A DNA stretch of 64,000 nucleotides from Boswellia sacra (GCA_013180625.2 SNVD02005014.1:144376-208375); one strand, 5' to 3'. Counted from the stretch's first letter, positions 46,150-58,873 are shown. Notes: generated by a model not told the origin, from the sequence alone. Translations and numbers: made by a program.

Positions 46150-46885
46150 CTCCTAACAGCCTGATTTGAAACAACGATATTTTACAAAAGATCTTTTTCA
46201 TGTCCGCTATCAGTTGATTTTAATTAAATGGTGTCTGGCTGCGTGATGGCTTCACCATTGACTAGTAACTATTGTTTTGTTGCCTGGTGAATATTGTGGA
46301 CACGTTTCTGAAGAAGAAATATGTGGCTATGTGTAATAGTATTTCAACTCTAATTAATCCGCATCATTAGTTGTCACAACTTTCAATTTAAGACTCTTAT
46401 TTATAAAAAGTACAATATGTAGAGTAGAGAAGCTAGTGTTGTGAAGTATATATCCAATTTAATTAATAGAAATTTTTTGCTTCTTCTTAATATTTATTAA
46501 GAACATATATAATTGGAGACTTAAGGAGTAACAAGTATTGAGGGAAAAACAGAAAAAATATGACGAAATGGTTGATCTTTAACCAAAAGTTTTGTGCCAA
46601 TAGCAATGGCAACCTTTAATTGGAATTACAACTCTTCATAATACTCAGTTACTTGGTTTGGTTATATATTATGTGTTTTTGTGTTTTCAAATAGATTTAA
46701 GAATATTTGATTGATATTGAATATAAAAAATGATATGTGACTGATATTGAATGTAAAATGCATTAGAAAGTGTGCAATACAAAAAACATGAAAACCAAAA
46801 CAAAAATTTGATCATCCTCACATCGCCCACTCTTGACAATTAAGTCAAGTCATGACTCTGTCTCTGTTCTCTTGACAAAACCATA
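46150..46885. other. Intergenic DNA after the CACTA terminus
   Basis: AT-rich sequence without a supported gene or element boundary. Confidence 0.5.
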
Positions 46886-46890
46886 AACCC

Positions 46891-47527
46891 CGCTTTCAAA
46901 CAACTTCATCCTCGTTCCATTCCTTTCTCTGGTTGAGAATGCCTAGCTAGACATAGTACAACTCAAACATTTGGAGCTCCCTCTCTCCACGTAAGCTCCA
47001 CCTAGATATTTAATTGCTGCCAATCAAATTTCCATTTTTACATTTAACAAGAAACACGTATAAAATTGTAGCCGCTTTCAAACAACTTCATCCTTGGTCC
47101 ATTCCTTTCTATGGTTGAGAATGCCTAGCTAGACATAGTACAACTCAAACATTTGGAGCTCCCTCTCTCCTCGTAAGCTCCACCTAGATATTTAATTGCT
47201 GCCAATCAAATTTCCATTTTTACATTTAACAAGAAACACATATAAAATTGTAGCCGATTCAACTGTGTTACATCAAAATGCTTTAAAATCAAAGCTTTTG
47301 TTTTCGGATGAGCGAGAAATATAGCAACATTACACCATACATTTGGAGCTCCCTCTCTCCTCGTAAGCTCCACCTAGATATTTAATTGCTGCCAATCAAA
47401 TTTCCATTTTTACGTTTAACAAGAAACACATATAAAATTGTAGCCGATTCAACTGTGTTACATCAAAATGCTTTAAAATCAAAGCTTTTGTTTTCGGATG
47501 AGCGAGAAATATAGCAACATTTCACCA

Positions 47528-47530
<3 letters not shown>
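46891..47530 (+). repeat. Nested tandem duplications
   Basis: First, a 182-bp unit is repeated (46891-47072 and 47073 onward), beginning CGCTTTCAAACAACTTCATCC. Second, a 190-bp unit beginning CATTTGGAGCTCCCTCTC is repeated (47150-47339 and 47340-47529). The block AGCTCCACCTAGATATTTAA therefore occurs three times. Copies are nearly identical, implying recent origin. No coding potential. Confidence 0.92.

Positions 47531-47562
<32 letters not shown>
47530..47562 (+). repeat. AT dinucleotide microsatellite
   Basis: About 16 AT units directly after the second tandem repeat. Confidence 0.95.
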
Positions 47563-50404
47563 ACAAACAGACACACACATGGGAAGTGATCTTTGGATAC
47601 AAAATTAGACACAAATTTATAACAATTGATATATAAAATTCAGTGATTCAAACGATTGATGAATTGGTATAAAACAATTACCGAGAATTAACATTAAATG
47701 ATAATTCTAGTAAAAGTAGTTTTATTCATCCCTTATTTATTAAGGGTATAGTTATAAGTAGTTTTTTCTCATTAGCCCTCACCTCTTATTTATTAAGGGT
47801 ATAGTTATAAGTCAGACCATCTTTATCAAACTAAAATATATGATAAGCTTTAATTAAATGATCATTTAATTTTCAATTAACCACACCTCTTCTTTTATGG
47901 AAGCTTAATTATATTATTATTTAATCGTAATGGTATTTGATTTTTTTAATCTTTTTATAATGATTGCATTTCTTAAATTTAAACATACTATCAATGATAC
48001 ATAAAAAAATTATTTTAATAGTAAATAATTATTTCTCCTTGTATTATTGAATTCTCCAAATTCATATAAAAAAAAATCAATCAAATAGTTTTTAGTTTTG
48101 GTGTTGGAAAGGGAGGGAGAGAAAACAAAAATAGATGATTTGGTGTTTAGATCTAAGTTATGTGCTTGATTGAAATTTAAAGAGAAAGAAAGATAAATAG
48201 ATTTTAATTAGAGAGAAAAATATAAAAATTAGAAAGACAAAGATAATGAAGTTTACATGAGTAGAATATGAAGTTATTGGTTTTAGAGAGAAAATAGAGA
48301 AAAAAAAGATAGATATATATAAGGAGAGAAGGAGTTTTTCTGTTAAGTCTATTTACTCCATATTAATTATCGTACTTATTATATTTTTATTACAAATTTA
48401 CCCTTATTTAATTTTGAAGTGAGAGCTATTGAGATGAAAAATTAGGGTCGGGTAGAATTACTCTTCTTTTAATTGCAAATGTTACCGAAATGTAGTTTTG
48501 AATTGTTAAATTAATCCTAGTTTGTACGTTTATCCATTATTTAGTATATATAGATAGACATCGGAGTACTCTTGCCATCAAATCCCTTGTTACAAGTTGG
48601 GGTGGGATTTTTTGACATGACCCACTAACCCAACACGACATGACACGAAAATTAGCAGGTTTGGGTTTGTCTTAATCGTGTTTAGGTAGTGTTCGAATTG
48701 AAATTTTTAATCAATTTAATAAAAGTATTGTGTTCAGGTTGATGGATTGCACTCGCAGATAACACGAATCCATTTATGACACTAACCTATTTATGATACG
48801 ATTAACACGAATAAAATACGATAACATGATTGACACAATTATTTTTAAAGTGACACAATTACAAATATTTAGCGGACTTTTTATTATGTTATGGACGAAT
48901 TTTGAATATTTTCTTATTATTACTTTTTTAATTTAAAAATACTAAAACAGTTTGAAGATTATAATGCATAATCGTATCATAATTGTGTTAATCATTTTCT
49001 GTTTTTTTTTAGTCCACCTAAAAAAAAAAAAGCTTTATGGCTATGGCTTTGAAACTAATTAACCTGTGAATGTTAAATTGGTTGAAATAATAAATCATAT
49101 AATGCTTTAAATTTATTTAAATATGTATATTTTTTTAAAAAAATAGTATAGGATTTAATGTAGGAACAAGCTAACCAACCATCAAAAAATTTTAAAAGAA
49201 ATATTGATAATTGATTTTTTTTAAATTATTATATACAAATAGGGATTATATGATAGTAATTTAGAGAATTAATACTAGAAATATCTTTGGATAAAATTTA
49301 TTACTATATCCATAATCAACCGCATAAAGTAAATAATAATCAATTGTTTTATAAGTTTTTATTTATTATCTTTTTTATTAAATATAAGATTTTTTTAAAA
49401 ATCTTTCATTTCATTAGATTGATCTAATATCATGATTTATGACATGTTTGGTAGTAAACTAACCTTAATTAATAAAATTCTAATGGAGTAGAATGGATTA
49501 ACAATAAATACGTAGCGAGATAAAAAATATCTTTATATATTAAAATATCTTAAGGGCACGTTTGTTACGCAGGATTGGATGGTATAAGACTATCACATTT
49601 TATTATTTTGAGTTTATCCCATATATTTTTGGGTGAATTTCTAAAGTGGTATAGGAACATAGTATAAGAGAGCTTTATTATTCCTCAAAATATAAATACG
49701 CGTGATGAGATCATGGACGCAACGTCATCAGAAGGACTGATCTCTAGGTTTGAATAATTAAAACAGCATATTAAAAATGTCTTGATTAACTAATTAACGA
49801 GTTAGTTTGCGTGAAACATGAAATCGAGTAGTCAAAGGTTAGGCCAAAAAAAAAAATCGTCGTTAACCTTTCGAGTCGTAAAGTGGCGGGTCCAGAACCG
49901 TCTTTTGTTTTCTTTAAAGTATCTTTAGTCACTCTTCGTATTACATGCATGTATAGACACAAACTAAACCATAGCATCTGATAGTGATGATTATTATTTA
50001 AAATTATTTTTTTTTCAATCTTGAGTTTTTTTTTAACTTGTTAAAAAAGGGTATATTTTTACCTTTTCCTTAAAATAATTCAACAAAACGTCAATCTTTA
50101 GATCCTACTGATCGCTAACTTTAATAACAAAAACGTTGACGGATCTAGAGAGAGCCAAATCAATAATCTCCAAATCTTGTCGACCGATGACTTCAACGAA
50201 GGAGATGTGGATGGACTTGGAGAAAGCAGCTGCTGGCGATCTCGTGGTAGTGGAGGTGTTGTCGAACGTGTCAAATCACCAATGGTTGATAATAGCTATT
50301 ATCAAACATTAAAATAACTATCGCCTAGTATATAATTAAAGCTGCTGTATAATATCAGGGCCAATCGCATTCTTAGTCAATGTAAACAGCAATCTTAGAG
50401 TACG
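47563..50404. other. AT-rich intergenic DNA with transposon-like scraps
   Basis: No gene is supported. Bases 48615-48850 are rich in ACACGA/GACACGA motifs like those of dispersed plant repeats. The motifs ACATGTTTGGTAGTAAAC (49442) and GGGCACGTTTGTTACGC (49554) resemble single ends of MITEs, but no paired end or target duplication was found. Confidence 0.45.
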
Positions 50405-51152
50405 AGGGCATGTTTGGCAGCCCACATTGTACTGTATAAAAATTCTACACTGTATTAATTTATACAAAACTTATGTTTGGAATAAATTTTACATTGTACT
50501 AAATAATACACTGCATAATTTAATGTAACATGTATTACATTATTTAATGCAGAGAAAAACCACCGCGTTGCCCTGCACTACACTAAATTAATAAATCATT
50601 ATATATTTCCTCTTTAATTTTAAAATACAAGAAAACCCTTATATACAATAATAATTTTGTGTAAAATAAAAAAATTATATTTTTGAATTTGATCTAATTA
50701 GGACAATATGAATTTAATATAAATGGAACTAGTCTTTTCTTTTTTCTTTTTTTGGTTATAGACTGTACTTTGTGACACAAGAAAACTATTTTTATAATAT
50801 AATTTTTTATATTAATTAGGACAATATGAATTTAATTAAATATAAGGAAGATTATATATTTTTATAATTGTAGGTTATAATTATTTAATTTAGTATTTAA
50901 TTTATTTAATTTGTTATAAAAATAATATTTAATTTATTTAATAATATGTTGTTAATTTTTGAAATGAAAGATAATATAATACAATTTAAAAATACTCCAA
51001 ACATAAATATAGTATAGTATAAAAAATAGTACAGTATAATGTTTTACCAAACATCCATTATATTATGCATAGCATTAATTAATACAATACAATATAATAC
51101 AATGTAATTATTAAAAATAATATTATATAATATTGCGTGTCAAACATGACCT
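50405..51152. mobile_element. MITE-like element with long inverted repeats
   Basis: The ends AGGGCATGTTTGGCA and the complement of TGTCAAACATGACCT pair, and inner inverted matches (TTATGTTTGGA near 50471 against TCCAAACATAAA near 50997) suggest arms of about 100-160 bp. The interior is AT-rich and non-coding. No matching target duplication was seen, so the superfamily is unclear; the ends resemble hAT- or Harbinger-type MITEs. Confidence 0.55.
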
Positions 51153-51597
51153 GAAAATATATTTAATGATGTTTATTTGGTTTCAAATAAATTCCTTTGT
51201 TAAAAAAAAAATCAAATAGAGTGAAATTAACTTCGGTGACTTGAAAGTACTGAATAAAATAAACGGAAGAAAGCGTTTAAAGAGACAGCTGGACTGCAAA
51301 ATGATCCGGATGAAAAGGAAACTTCGATAGACTCTATATGAAAATCAATCGCGGCAAAATTATGATTTTATTAGAAATATTAATAAAGCAAGACTCGAGG
51401 GATAAAAAAAACTCAAATTTCTGGAACACTCGGGGGGAGTGATGTATACAGTATATAATTACAAAAACATATTACAGCATATGATCTGTTGAATATTGTT
51501 TCACGCGAAAGAGAGACAAAATCGCGTTTAGATAATACAAAAATAAAATAATATTTTAATTTCCTAGGACGTTGAAAACGAGGAGCCCTCGCTTTTT

Positions 51598-51661
51598 AAT
51601 ATTGTCAACTAAAGTTAATCGAAATTTCTCCTATTGCTCGATAAATCTCATGCAAATGAAC
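51598..51661 (+). repeat. 64-bp direct repeat upstream of the terpene synthase, copy 1
   Basis: The sequence from AATATTGTCAACTAAAG to CTCATGCAAATGAAC recurs at 51873-51936 with about one mismatch. It lies about 0.45 kb before the terpene synthase start. It contains TTGTCAAC, a W-box-like TGAC core on the opposite strand is only partial. Confidence 0.85.
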
Positions 51662-51872
51662 TTTAATGTTTCTTAACTAACTAGAGCTGATGTGAAGCTA
51701 ATTAATTAAGAAACTCTAATTAATTAAATTTGATTATAACTGATCCTATTTACATCTTGAGAGCAGAAACCAGTTGATAAAGATACATCGGTGGCATGTT
51801 GAATACCACATATCACAAACACAGATGACATGAGAGAGAACACTTGAGTATACTTCAGTGAGTAGTCTTCAC

Positions 51873-51936
51873 AAATATTGTCAACTAAAGTTAATCGAAA
51901 TTTCTCCTATTGCTCGATAAATCTCATGCAAAGGAA
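51873..51936 (+). repeat. 64-bp direct repeat upstream of the terpene synthase, copy 2
   Basis: Second copy of the 51598-51661 sequence, offset by 275 bp, within 180 bp of the start codon. It may overlap the proximal promoter. Confidence 0.85.
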
Positions 51937-52047
51937 CAATCCAAAGTCTATATTAACATCCCCCCAAGTCTCAATAGATCATATGTATCAACTACAAATT
52001 AAGATTAGAAACATGATCAATACGACTGCTGCTTAGTACGTAATATA

Positions 52048-52778
52048 ATGGCTCTCTGTCTCTCTTTCTTGCCTCATACACAAGTCCTCACACATAAGCT
52101 TCCAAGATATCATCTAAAATGTTCACAAAATCAAGCTCCTATAAGTCCTGGGCGAACGAAATGTTCGGCAATGAGCACACAAATTTCCCAGCTGCCAGAA
52201 TGTTCAAGAAGATCTGCAGCTTACAAACCAACTAGTTGGAGTTACAACTTCCTGCAGTCCTTACAGATTTATCATGTGGTGAGTACATAAATACTTAATT
52301 ATGAGTTCTAATTTCATATTTATGCACTCATTTATATATATACTATATATGCTCTATGATCTGATCCTATTTCTATTATAGCCATATATATATACCTCAA
52401 TTTCAGCATATTTTGTTAACTTGTAATAATTGAACTTTTGTAGGATGAGAAGTACAAGAACAGGGTAAAGAAGCTAGAGAAGGAAGTAAGAGGCATGATC
52501 AACAATGAAAATTCAGAGTTGTTGACCACTCTTCAACTAATTGATGACGTTCAGCGGCTAGGCTTGGGATACCGTTTTGAGAAGGAGATAAGGAGAGCTC
52601 TCGATAGAATTATCTTGTGGGAAGAAGAATACAATGTCAAAGCGGAAAAGAAATTGCATGCTACAGCTCTCAAATTCAGGCTTCTCAGGCAACATGGCTA
52701 TGAGATCTCTCAAGGTTAATCCTCAAATGATTTCCTGGAATACTCTTTTCTACGTGGTGCACATGGTCTTAGGTTACA

Positions 52779-52811
<33 letters not shown>

Positions 52812-54715
52812 TAAACAATATTGGGTGCGTATAGGCAACCACATCATAAAAAGTGCAAAATGACGCAAAATTTTTCTCCTTTTTCATGTCAAAATTATTT
52901 TTCATTGATACCTTAAACTAATGTGCAGATGTATTCAAGATTTTTATGGACGGAAAAACCTATTACATGGCTTGCCTTTGTGAGGACGTTGAAGGAATAC
53001 TAAATTTGTATGAGGCTTCATTTCTTGGTTTCAAAGGAGAAAACCTTTTAGAGGAGGCCAAAGGATTTTCAAGAGCACATCTTAACGAACTTGGGAGAAA
53101 AGTAGACCCAATTATAATAGAACTTATTAATCATGCGTTGGAGTTGCCGTTGCATCATAGAATGTCAAGGTTAGAAGCGCGATGGTATATTGAAGCGTAT
53201 AATAAAAGAAAAGACAAAATTTACTCGCTACTTAAACTTGCCAAGCTGGATTTCAATTTGGTACAATCAATATACCAAAGTGATCTCAAAGACATGTCAA
53301 GGTAAATTTAGCACTCAACTGTATGCCTTATGAAATATAATTATCAATATCTAATTAATAATGGATTAAGTTATGAATTAGATAGGCTTACGTTCATTAC
53401 AAAGCAATTAAATAGCCTTCCCTTTGTTTATCAGATGGTGGAAAGAAATTGATCTAGCAAACAAGTTGTACTTTGCCAGAGATAGATTGATGGAATGTTT
53501 CTTCTGGACGGTCGGAGTGGCTCCTGAACCGCAATTTGGTAATTGTCGCAAAGGGCTAACAAAGGTGGCTGCATTTATAACTATCATTGACGACATCTAT
53601 GATGTGCATGGTACTTTGGATGAGCTAAAGCTTTTCACAGAAGCTGTTGAAAGGTTTGTAGTATTGCACCGCAGAAAACGTTACGCTCAGTCAGGATTAA
53701 AAATTTATTTCATTAATTTTTAGTGCCCAATATTGTTTTTTTTCAGATGGGATATCAATTCTGTAAATGAACTTCCGGATTACATGAAGATATGCTTTCT
53801 TGCTCTCTACAACAGTGTCAATGAGATGGCTTATGATACTCTAAAAGAAACGGGAGAAAATATCATTCCGTACTTGAAAAAAGCGGTATTTGCAACTATT
53901 CTTCAATTTCATTTTTCAATCCTAGCTAATTTCTGACTTGTAGGATTGTCAAATAATAAATAATTTGATTATATATATTTTTGTTTCCTTGCAGTGGGCC
54001 GATATGTGCAAAGCATTTTTACAAGAAGCGAAATGGAGTCACAACAAAATCACGCCATCATTTGAGGATTATCTTGAGAATGGATGGAGATCTATATCGG
54101 GGACTGTAATGCTTATTCATTCCTACTTTTTACTGAATCAAACTATCAGCAGGGAGGCTCTAGAATCTTTAGAAAAATATCATAATCTCTTGCGTTGGCC
54201 ATCCATGATTTTTCGCCTTTGCAATGATTTAGGTACCTCAAAGGTATGATTACTTTACATCCTTCTGTGAAATGGATCATCAACTATATATTTAATTTAT
54301 ATATACATTAACAATATTAATCTTGTAAATTTTATGTGACTATAACATAACAAAGGCTGAGTTAGAGATGGGTGAAACTGCAAGTTCAATATTATGCTAT
54401 ATGCAAGACACTGGTCTGTCAGAGGAACTCGCCCGTGAAAAAATAAGGCATCTAATTGACGAAAGCTGGAAGAAGATGAATAAAGATGGGGTTGACAAGT
54501 ATCTTTTTCCAGAACCTTTTGTAGAAACAGCTATTAATCTTGCACGGATAGCCCAATGCCAGTACCAGTATGGAGATGCACATGGAGCTCCGGATGTTAG
54601 AGCGAAGAAAAGAGTCCAATCAATATTAATTGATCCCATCCCTGTCATTGTTGACAGTGCGAGAAAGATGTATCATCAACATCAAGGGTTTTCCACAAAA
54701 ATAAGCAACTTCTGA
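52048..54715 (+). CDS. Monoterpene synthase, TPS-b type, plastidial (seven exons, 613 residues)
   Basis: It should convert geranyl diphosphate to a monoterpene in plastids. Exons are 52048-52278, 52444-52714, 52929-53301, 53435-53653, 53747-53885, 53995-54243 and 54356-54715; every junction is GT..AG and phases agree, giving 613 residues, normal for plant monoterpene synthases. Residues 1-53 form a Ser/basic-rich transit peptide. The RRx8W motif (Arg54-Arg55 to Trp64) marks TPS-b cyclising types. An RDR motif is at 307-309, the metal-binding DDIYD at 344-348 and the second metal site NDLGTSKAE at 488-496. No stop or frameshift was seen, so it is probably functional. The product (for example ocimene, myrcene, limonene or tricyclene type) cannot be read from sequence alone. 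Confidence 0.92.
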
Positions 54716-54753
54716 ACATTTTAGATATATTAGCTAAAGCTTTTCAATTGTAA

Positions 54754-54788
<35 letters not shown>

Positions 54789-56410
54789 GGTATTTCGTGT
54801 ATGCAAAACATTAATAACTAAGGAAACATCAATTATAAGTCTTTGATAATTTTTACGGACAATTATTTTTTAATTGCTTTAATTTGATTCTTTATTTGTA
54901 TTAAGCATATATAAACAGGTGGAAATTTCGATAATATTAGTACATTTATGAAAGTTACGTTGTAATTTGTATAATAATTGGAGTCTAATTTATATGACAT
55001 GATATGTGACCTAACGATTACGACATATATCGACTTTCATTCTCATTATTGTGCCCGTCTGCCTTTGAACGTGAATCAAATTACCGAATTGAGAAAAACA
55101 CGGCATAGCAAGTTGACAACGAATTAAAATTAAAAAAAAAAAAATTACTCTTTTGGATGGAGTAGTCAATCACGAAATTATTGAATTATAAATATTTTCA
55201 ATTTTACTAAATTATCAAAATGTCTAATAAAAGAGTCTCCAGTACCTCACCTTATTATCATGCTAATTTAATCCAAAATGTTACTATCATGCTAATTTAG
55301 TATCTCTTATGCACTTTAACAATTATAAAATTTTTAAGAATATTCCTTTAAAAAGTTGGCGAAGTTTTTCTTAATAATAATGATAATCTTAGATAGTGGA
55401 ATAGATCTAGACGACTTCATTTGTACATTATTTAAGAAGATCTGAAAACAAAATATTTTTTTCTCCTCTCCCTTTAACCACCACCATAATTATTATTTAA
55501 TTTTATAAAGCAATGAAGGCTAGCCCTTTAATTACTCTTCTAAACAACATGACGCTAATTAGCTAGTCTTGTACTGTGGGAATGAAATCAGTTCATTACA
55601 TCATTAAGCAAAAGAAAAAGTAATTTATTGAAATTTTATCATTATCCAAAATATATAACAAAGTAATAAAATAAAAGAAGAGAAGAGAGAAGAAATGAGT
55701 AATCATCAATATGAATTCATATATTTTAGAATCCTTAATTCCTTCCATATATATACCACTTTTATTATCCAACTCATGATCATGATATTCATCCAGGGAC
55801 AATGTAAGAAATATTCTACAAGCCAATTGTTTTTATTTTTCACCAAAATTATAAATAAAGTAATAATCAAACCAATTTTATAGATTATAATTAATTTCAT
55901 CCATTCTTTCTACAAGTTTGAATAAAACCAAAGCAAAAGTTGGTGAACCATCTGTTAATAAGCTCTTTTATGACGGCTTTCCACAGTCGATTGAGGCTAG
56001 AGGAGGAACATGTTAATATTTTTCCAATTTGCATTTATGTGCAATATATTAAGATCCCGTATAAAACTTACCATATCCAGCATTATTTTTTTTATTAAAA
56101 TTATGAAATAAAAGCAATAGAAAAAGAAAAGAATACTCAATTCTCTGATCCTTAAGTCAATTCTCTGGTCCTTACAATTACAGTCAAATAAGCAGTTAGA
56201 TTTAGCTTTTGGAATCCTAATTGGACAAAAACTAGTTTGCTTTACCTCCAATTATTGGTATAACAATATTTTGATGTACTCAAACAAGCCTAGTAGAGAA
56301 AATATGATTAAAGAACAAGGATGTATCAAATAGGCAAAACAATAAAATCATTAATTACATAAACCATGTTATTGAATTTAGAAGTTATAAGAAGTGCATT
56401 GGTTGAAGGA
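54716..56410. other. Intergenic DNA downstream of the terpene synthase
   Basis: It begins with the terpene synthase 3' UTR and a TA run (54759-54786). The rest is AT-rich with only shadow open frames. No second terpene synthase exon is visible. Confidence 0.55.
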
Positions 56411-56422
56411 TATTATACTTAC

Positions 56423-56895
56423 TCCTTACACAACTGAAATATATCTATATTTAGCTTATTTCCTCGATCTAGCTTCTCTGCAAAGCAAAGCAGAATGCTT
56501 ATTTCTTAATCTAGAAAATTGTCCAGTGACAAACTAGAAGTTGATATTTATGCCACATATACCTAGACAGCGATGAATTCCACCCCTTTTAAGGACGATT
56601 CGCAGATGATTGGCAGCCCTATGAGCTTCCTTAGTTAAAGCAAATGAGGATCTTTCTCTGCTTTCTTCACGGCATCATATAGAGTATGATTTGTATTAAG
56701 ATACTGTGTATGCCAACTAACAAGTATACCAATGAGATTACCAGCAACACCCATGTAGTTTAATGTATAAAAGTATAACAAAACTATTGAAAAATTCATA
56801 GTGCAGCCAGTTTATTCATTATTATTCTACTGTATCAGAAATCCCATCCATTTCTTGTACAATTTTAGCAGACGAAGGCATCTCGGCTATAAAAT
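56423..56895 (-). pseudogene. Mitochondrial intermediate peptidase gene fragment
   Basis: On the minus strand three exon-like pieces appear in family order: AEMPSSAKIVQEMDGISDTVE (56890-56825), YLNTNHTLYDAVKKAEKDPH then, after a one-base frameshift, TKEAHRAANHLRIVLKRGG (56703-56563), and EKLDRGNKLNIDIFQLCKE (56477-56423). They are separated by introns that retain AG acceptors (CACAG; TTGCAG) and GT donors (GTATAT; GTAAGT). These segments match the N-terminal third of plant mitochondrial intermediate peptidase (M3 metallopeptidase family); the HEXXH catalytic part is absent. The frameshift and the early stop after DTVE mark it as a fragment. Introns show it came from genomic DNA. Confidence 0.72.
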
Positions 56896-57004
56896 TTACT
56901 CGGTATCTGTTACCACTCAAAACTCAAATATATCTAAAGAATTTCTTGCATATCATATTTTCTACTGCCTAGCACTGCATTCAATTGATTTTCTTCTTAT
57001 TTGG

Positions 57005-57082
57005 AAATAAAGTTGTCGTGGCTACTTGAAGTTCCCTGAAAGTGAAGCTTCTCAGATTACCAAGACTTATTAGTGCCTCTTC
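57005..57082 (-). pseudogene. LRR receptor-like kinase gene fragment (juxtamembrane exon)
   Basis: Immediately after an acceptor-like TTGTCAAACAG the minus strand reads EEALISLGNLRSFTFRELQVAT, the conserved segment just before the kinase domain in SARK/NIK-type leucine-rich-repeat receptor kinases. After that the match breaks down (TTLFPNKK) and no glycine-rich loop follows. It is in the same orientation as, and upstream of, the peptidase fragment. Gypsy element 2 is inserted just upstream of the acceptor. Confidence 0.65.
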
Positions 57083-57108
57083 CTGTTTGACAAATAGATA
57101 ATGGTCAT

Positions 57109-57490
57109 TGTTATGGTCATAACAAAATTGGGCCTTAATTAAATCTAATACAGTAAGCCCATTACTGAACCTCGTTACTTAGGCCTATTATCTGGATCCC
57201 ACAATGACTCCTCCTGATGCCTATATAAACCCTCCAAATTTTTACTCAAGGTATGCACACTTTTCTGAACTCATTCTCTCTCTAAATTTCCTTTGCTTTT
57301 GAGAGCTTCTCTCTCTAGGAAATTCTCCTATAAAATTCTGGTGTGCCGGAAACTGACTTGGGCGTCGGAGGGTTTTCGCCGGCACCACTGCTGGCACCCC
57401 TGACTATTTTTCTTTGTTCTCAGGATTGGACCCGACGTGTAATTTAAGCTCCGACCCGCTTTCCGACCGTCTGAAAATCGTGCATCAACA
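57109..57490 (+). repeat. 5' LTR of gypsy element 2
   Basis: 382 bp, TG..CA ends, TATA box TATATAAA at 57232-57239, primer site GTTGGCGCCGTC directly after it. Confidence 0.9.
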
Positions 57491-57557
57491 GTTGGCGCCG
57501 TCCGACAATCTAAGCCTCTTTAGTTGTTACTCCCATCCGAACATAATCAAACACATC

Positions 57558-58865
57558 ATGAGTCATGCATCCCAACACTCAACCTCCTAAGAGTTTGACG
57601 AAGAAATCGAAGTAGAAGCCCCTCCCCGACGTCGAAGGGTAGTTGATACTGGGAGAGCTTTAGTAATATCCTCTGGGATGGCCCTTAATCCCAAGCAACC
57701 CCGACTTCTACCTAAGAGACCAAAGAAAGGCAAGACGAGTCGATTGATTACTATGGAGCAAACCATGCGAAATTTTGGTGAGCAAATGAACCACATGGTG
57801 ACCATGTTCAATCAAGCTTTTGGACAGAGTACTCAACAGGTTGGAAATGCTGCTGGAAACACCCCAAGGAATGCTATGATGGTAGCTAATGTCCCAACTG
57901 ATGTCGGTGGATATACTGACCTGGTTGCCCAGACCACTGGATTACCTCTCCAGTAGGTCATTCAACTAAATCTTTCCCATCCTATTGTTCAGGGAGGAGA
58001 TGGTCACCCAAAGATCTCTCTTCCTCCACTCATCATATCTGAACAACGATTGAAAGCAGTAGACCTTCGTCACTCTTTAAATAAAAAGCGTCATACAAGT
58101 GTCGAGCAAGGACCAAAAGGAAGTAATGTTGATCAGCCAGCCTATTCTTATCATGGTCCTTATGCTCCAAGGGGTAACTTCCAATCAAAAAGAAATCACC
58201 CCAACTCACCACCTAGAAGTAAGGATCATCGCCCAGATGTTATTTCAATGGATGTCTCAGAAGAGGAAACATCAGATAATCATTATGCGGAATTCAAGCG
58301 AGAAATGGATGAGAAAATTCATAAACTGGAGAAGTTGATTAAGCGTTCAGGAGGAGAAGAGGATGGTCGTCCACAATGGGAATCACCCTTTGCTGAAGAT
58401 ATTCTAAGGGAAAGATACCCATACGGATTTCGGATGTCACAACTTGAGCTTTATCAAGGGACAACTGACCCCCGAGAGCATTTAGACTCTTTTATTTCTC
58501 ATATGGAGATACAAGGGGTCTCAGGAGGAATAATGTGTAGAACTTTTTCTCTTACCCTGGGAGGATCAGCTAAGCAATGGTATAGGAGATTACCAGCCTC
58601 ATCCATCTCCAGCTTTGATGAGCTTGCTCATAGTTTTCTCACGCACTTTAGCAATATGAAAACAAGAAGTCAACCAGCACAGAGCCTTCTTTCAATCAAG
58701 CAGGGTCGTAATGAATCTCTCCGTGCATTTGTGGACAGGTATCAGCGGGAGGTTGCTCGAGTGGATCAATTTAATGATGGTTATACTATGCAAGGTTTGG
58801 TCCAAGGAATCAAAGGGAGCTCCCTCTAGCATGGGAATTTTCTGTTAACCTCCCACGCACGTACC
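57558..58865 (+). pseudogene. gag of gypsy element 2
   Basis: It begins MSHASQHSTS, then meets a stop (TAA at 57588-57590) and another at 57954-57956; the frame then stays open from 57957 to 58829. It includes a basic segment (KRPKKGKTSR), a coiled-coil-like KREMDEKIHKLEKLIKRSG and the retrotransposon gag domain (PFAEDILRERYPYGFRM; YQGTTDPREHLDSFISHM; GGSAKQWYRRLP; SLLSIKQGRNESLRAFVDRY). After about 58820 a frameshift moves homology to another frame (MVRISSHADAEKIYQ, 58874). These lesions prevent a normal Gag. Confidence 0.85.
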
Positions 58866-58873
58866 AAGAAGCA

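Noticed and set aside
12461..54715. A NAC-regulated terpene gene cluster
   Set aside because: The NAC genes and the terpene synthase are separated by about 20 kb or more of transposons and pseudogenes, and nothing in the sequence links their regulation.
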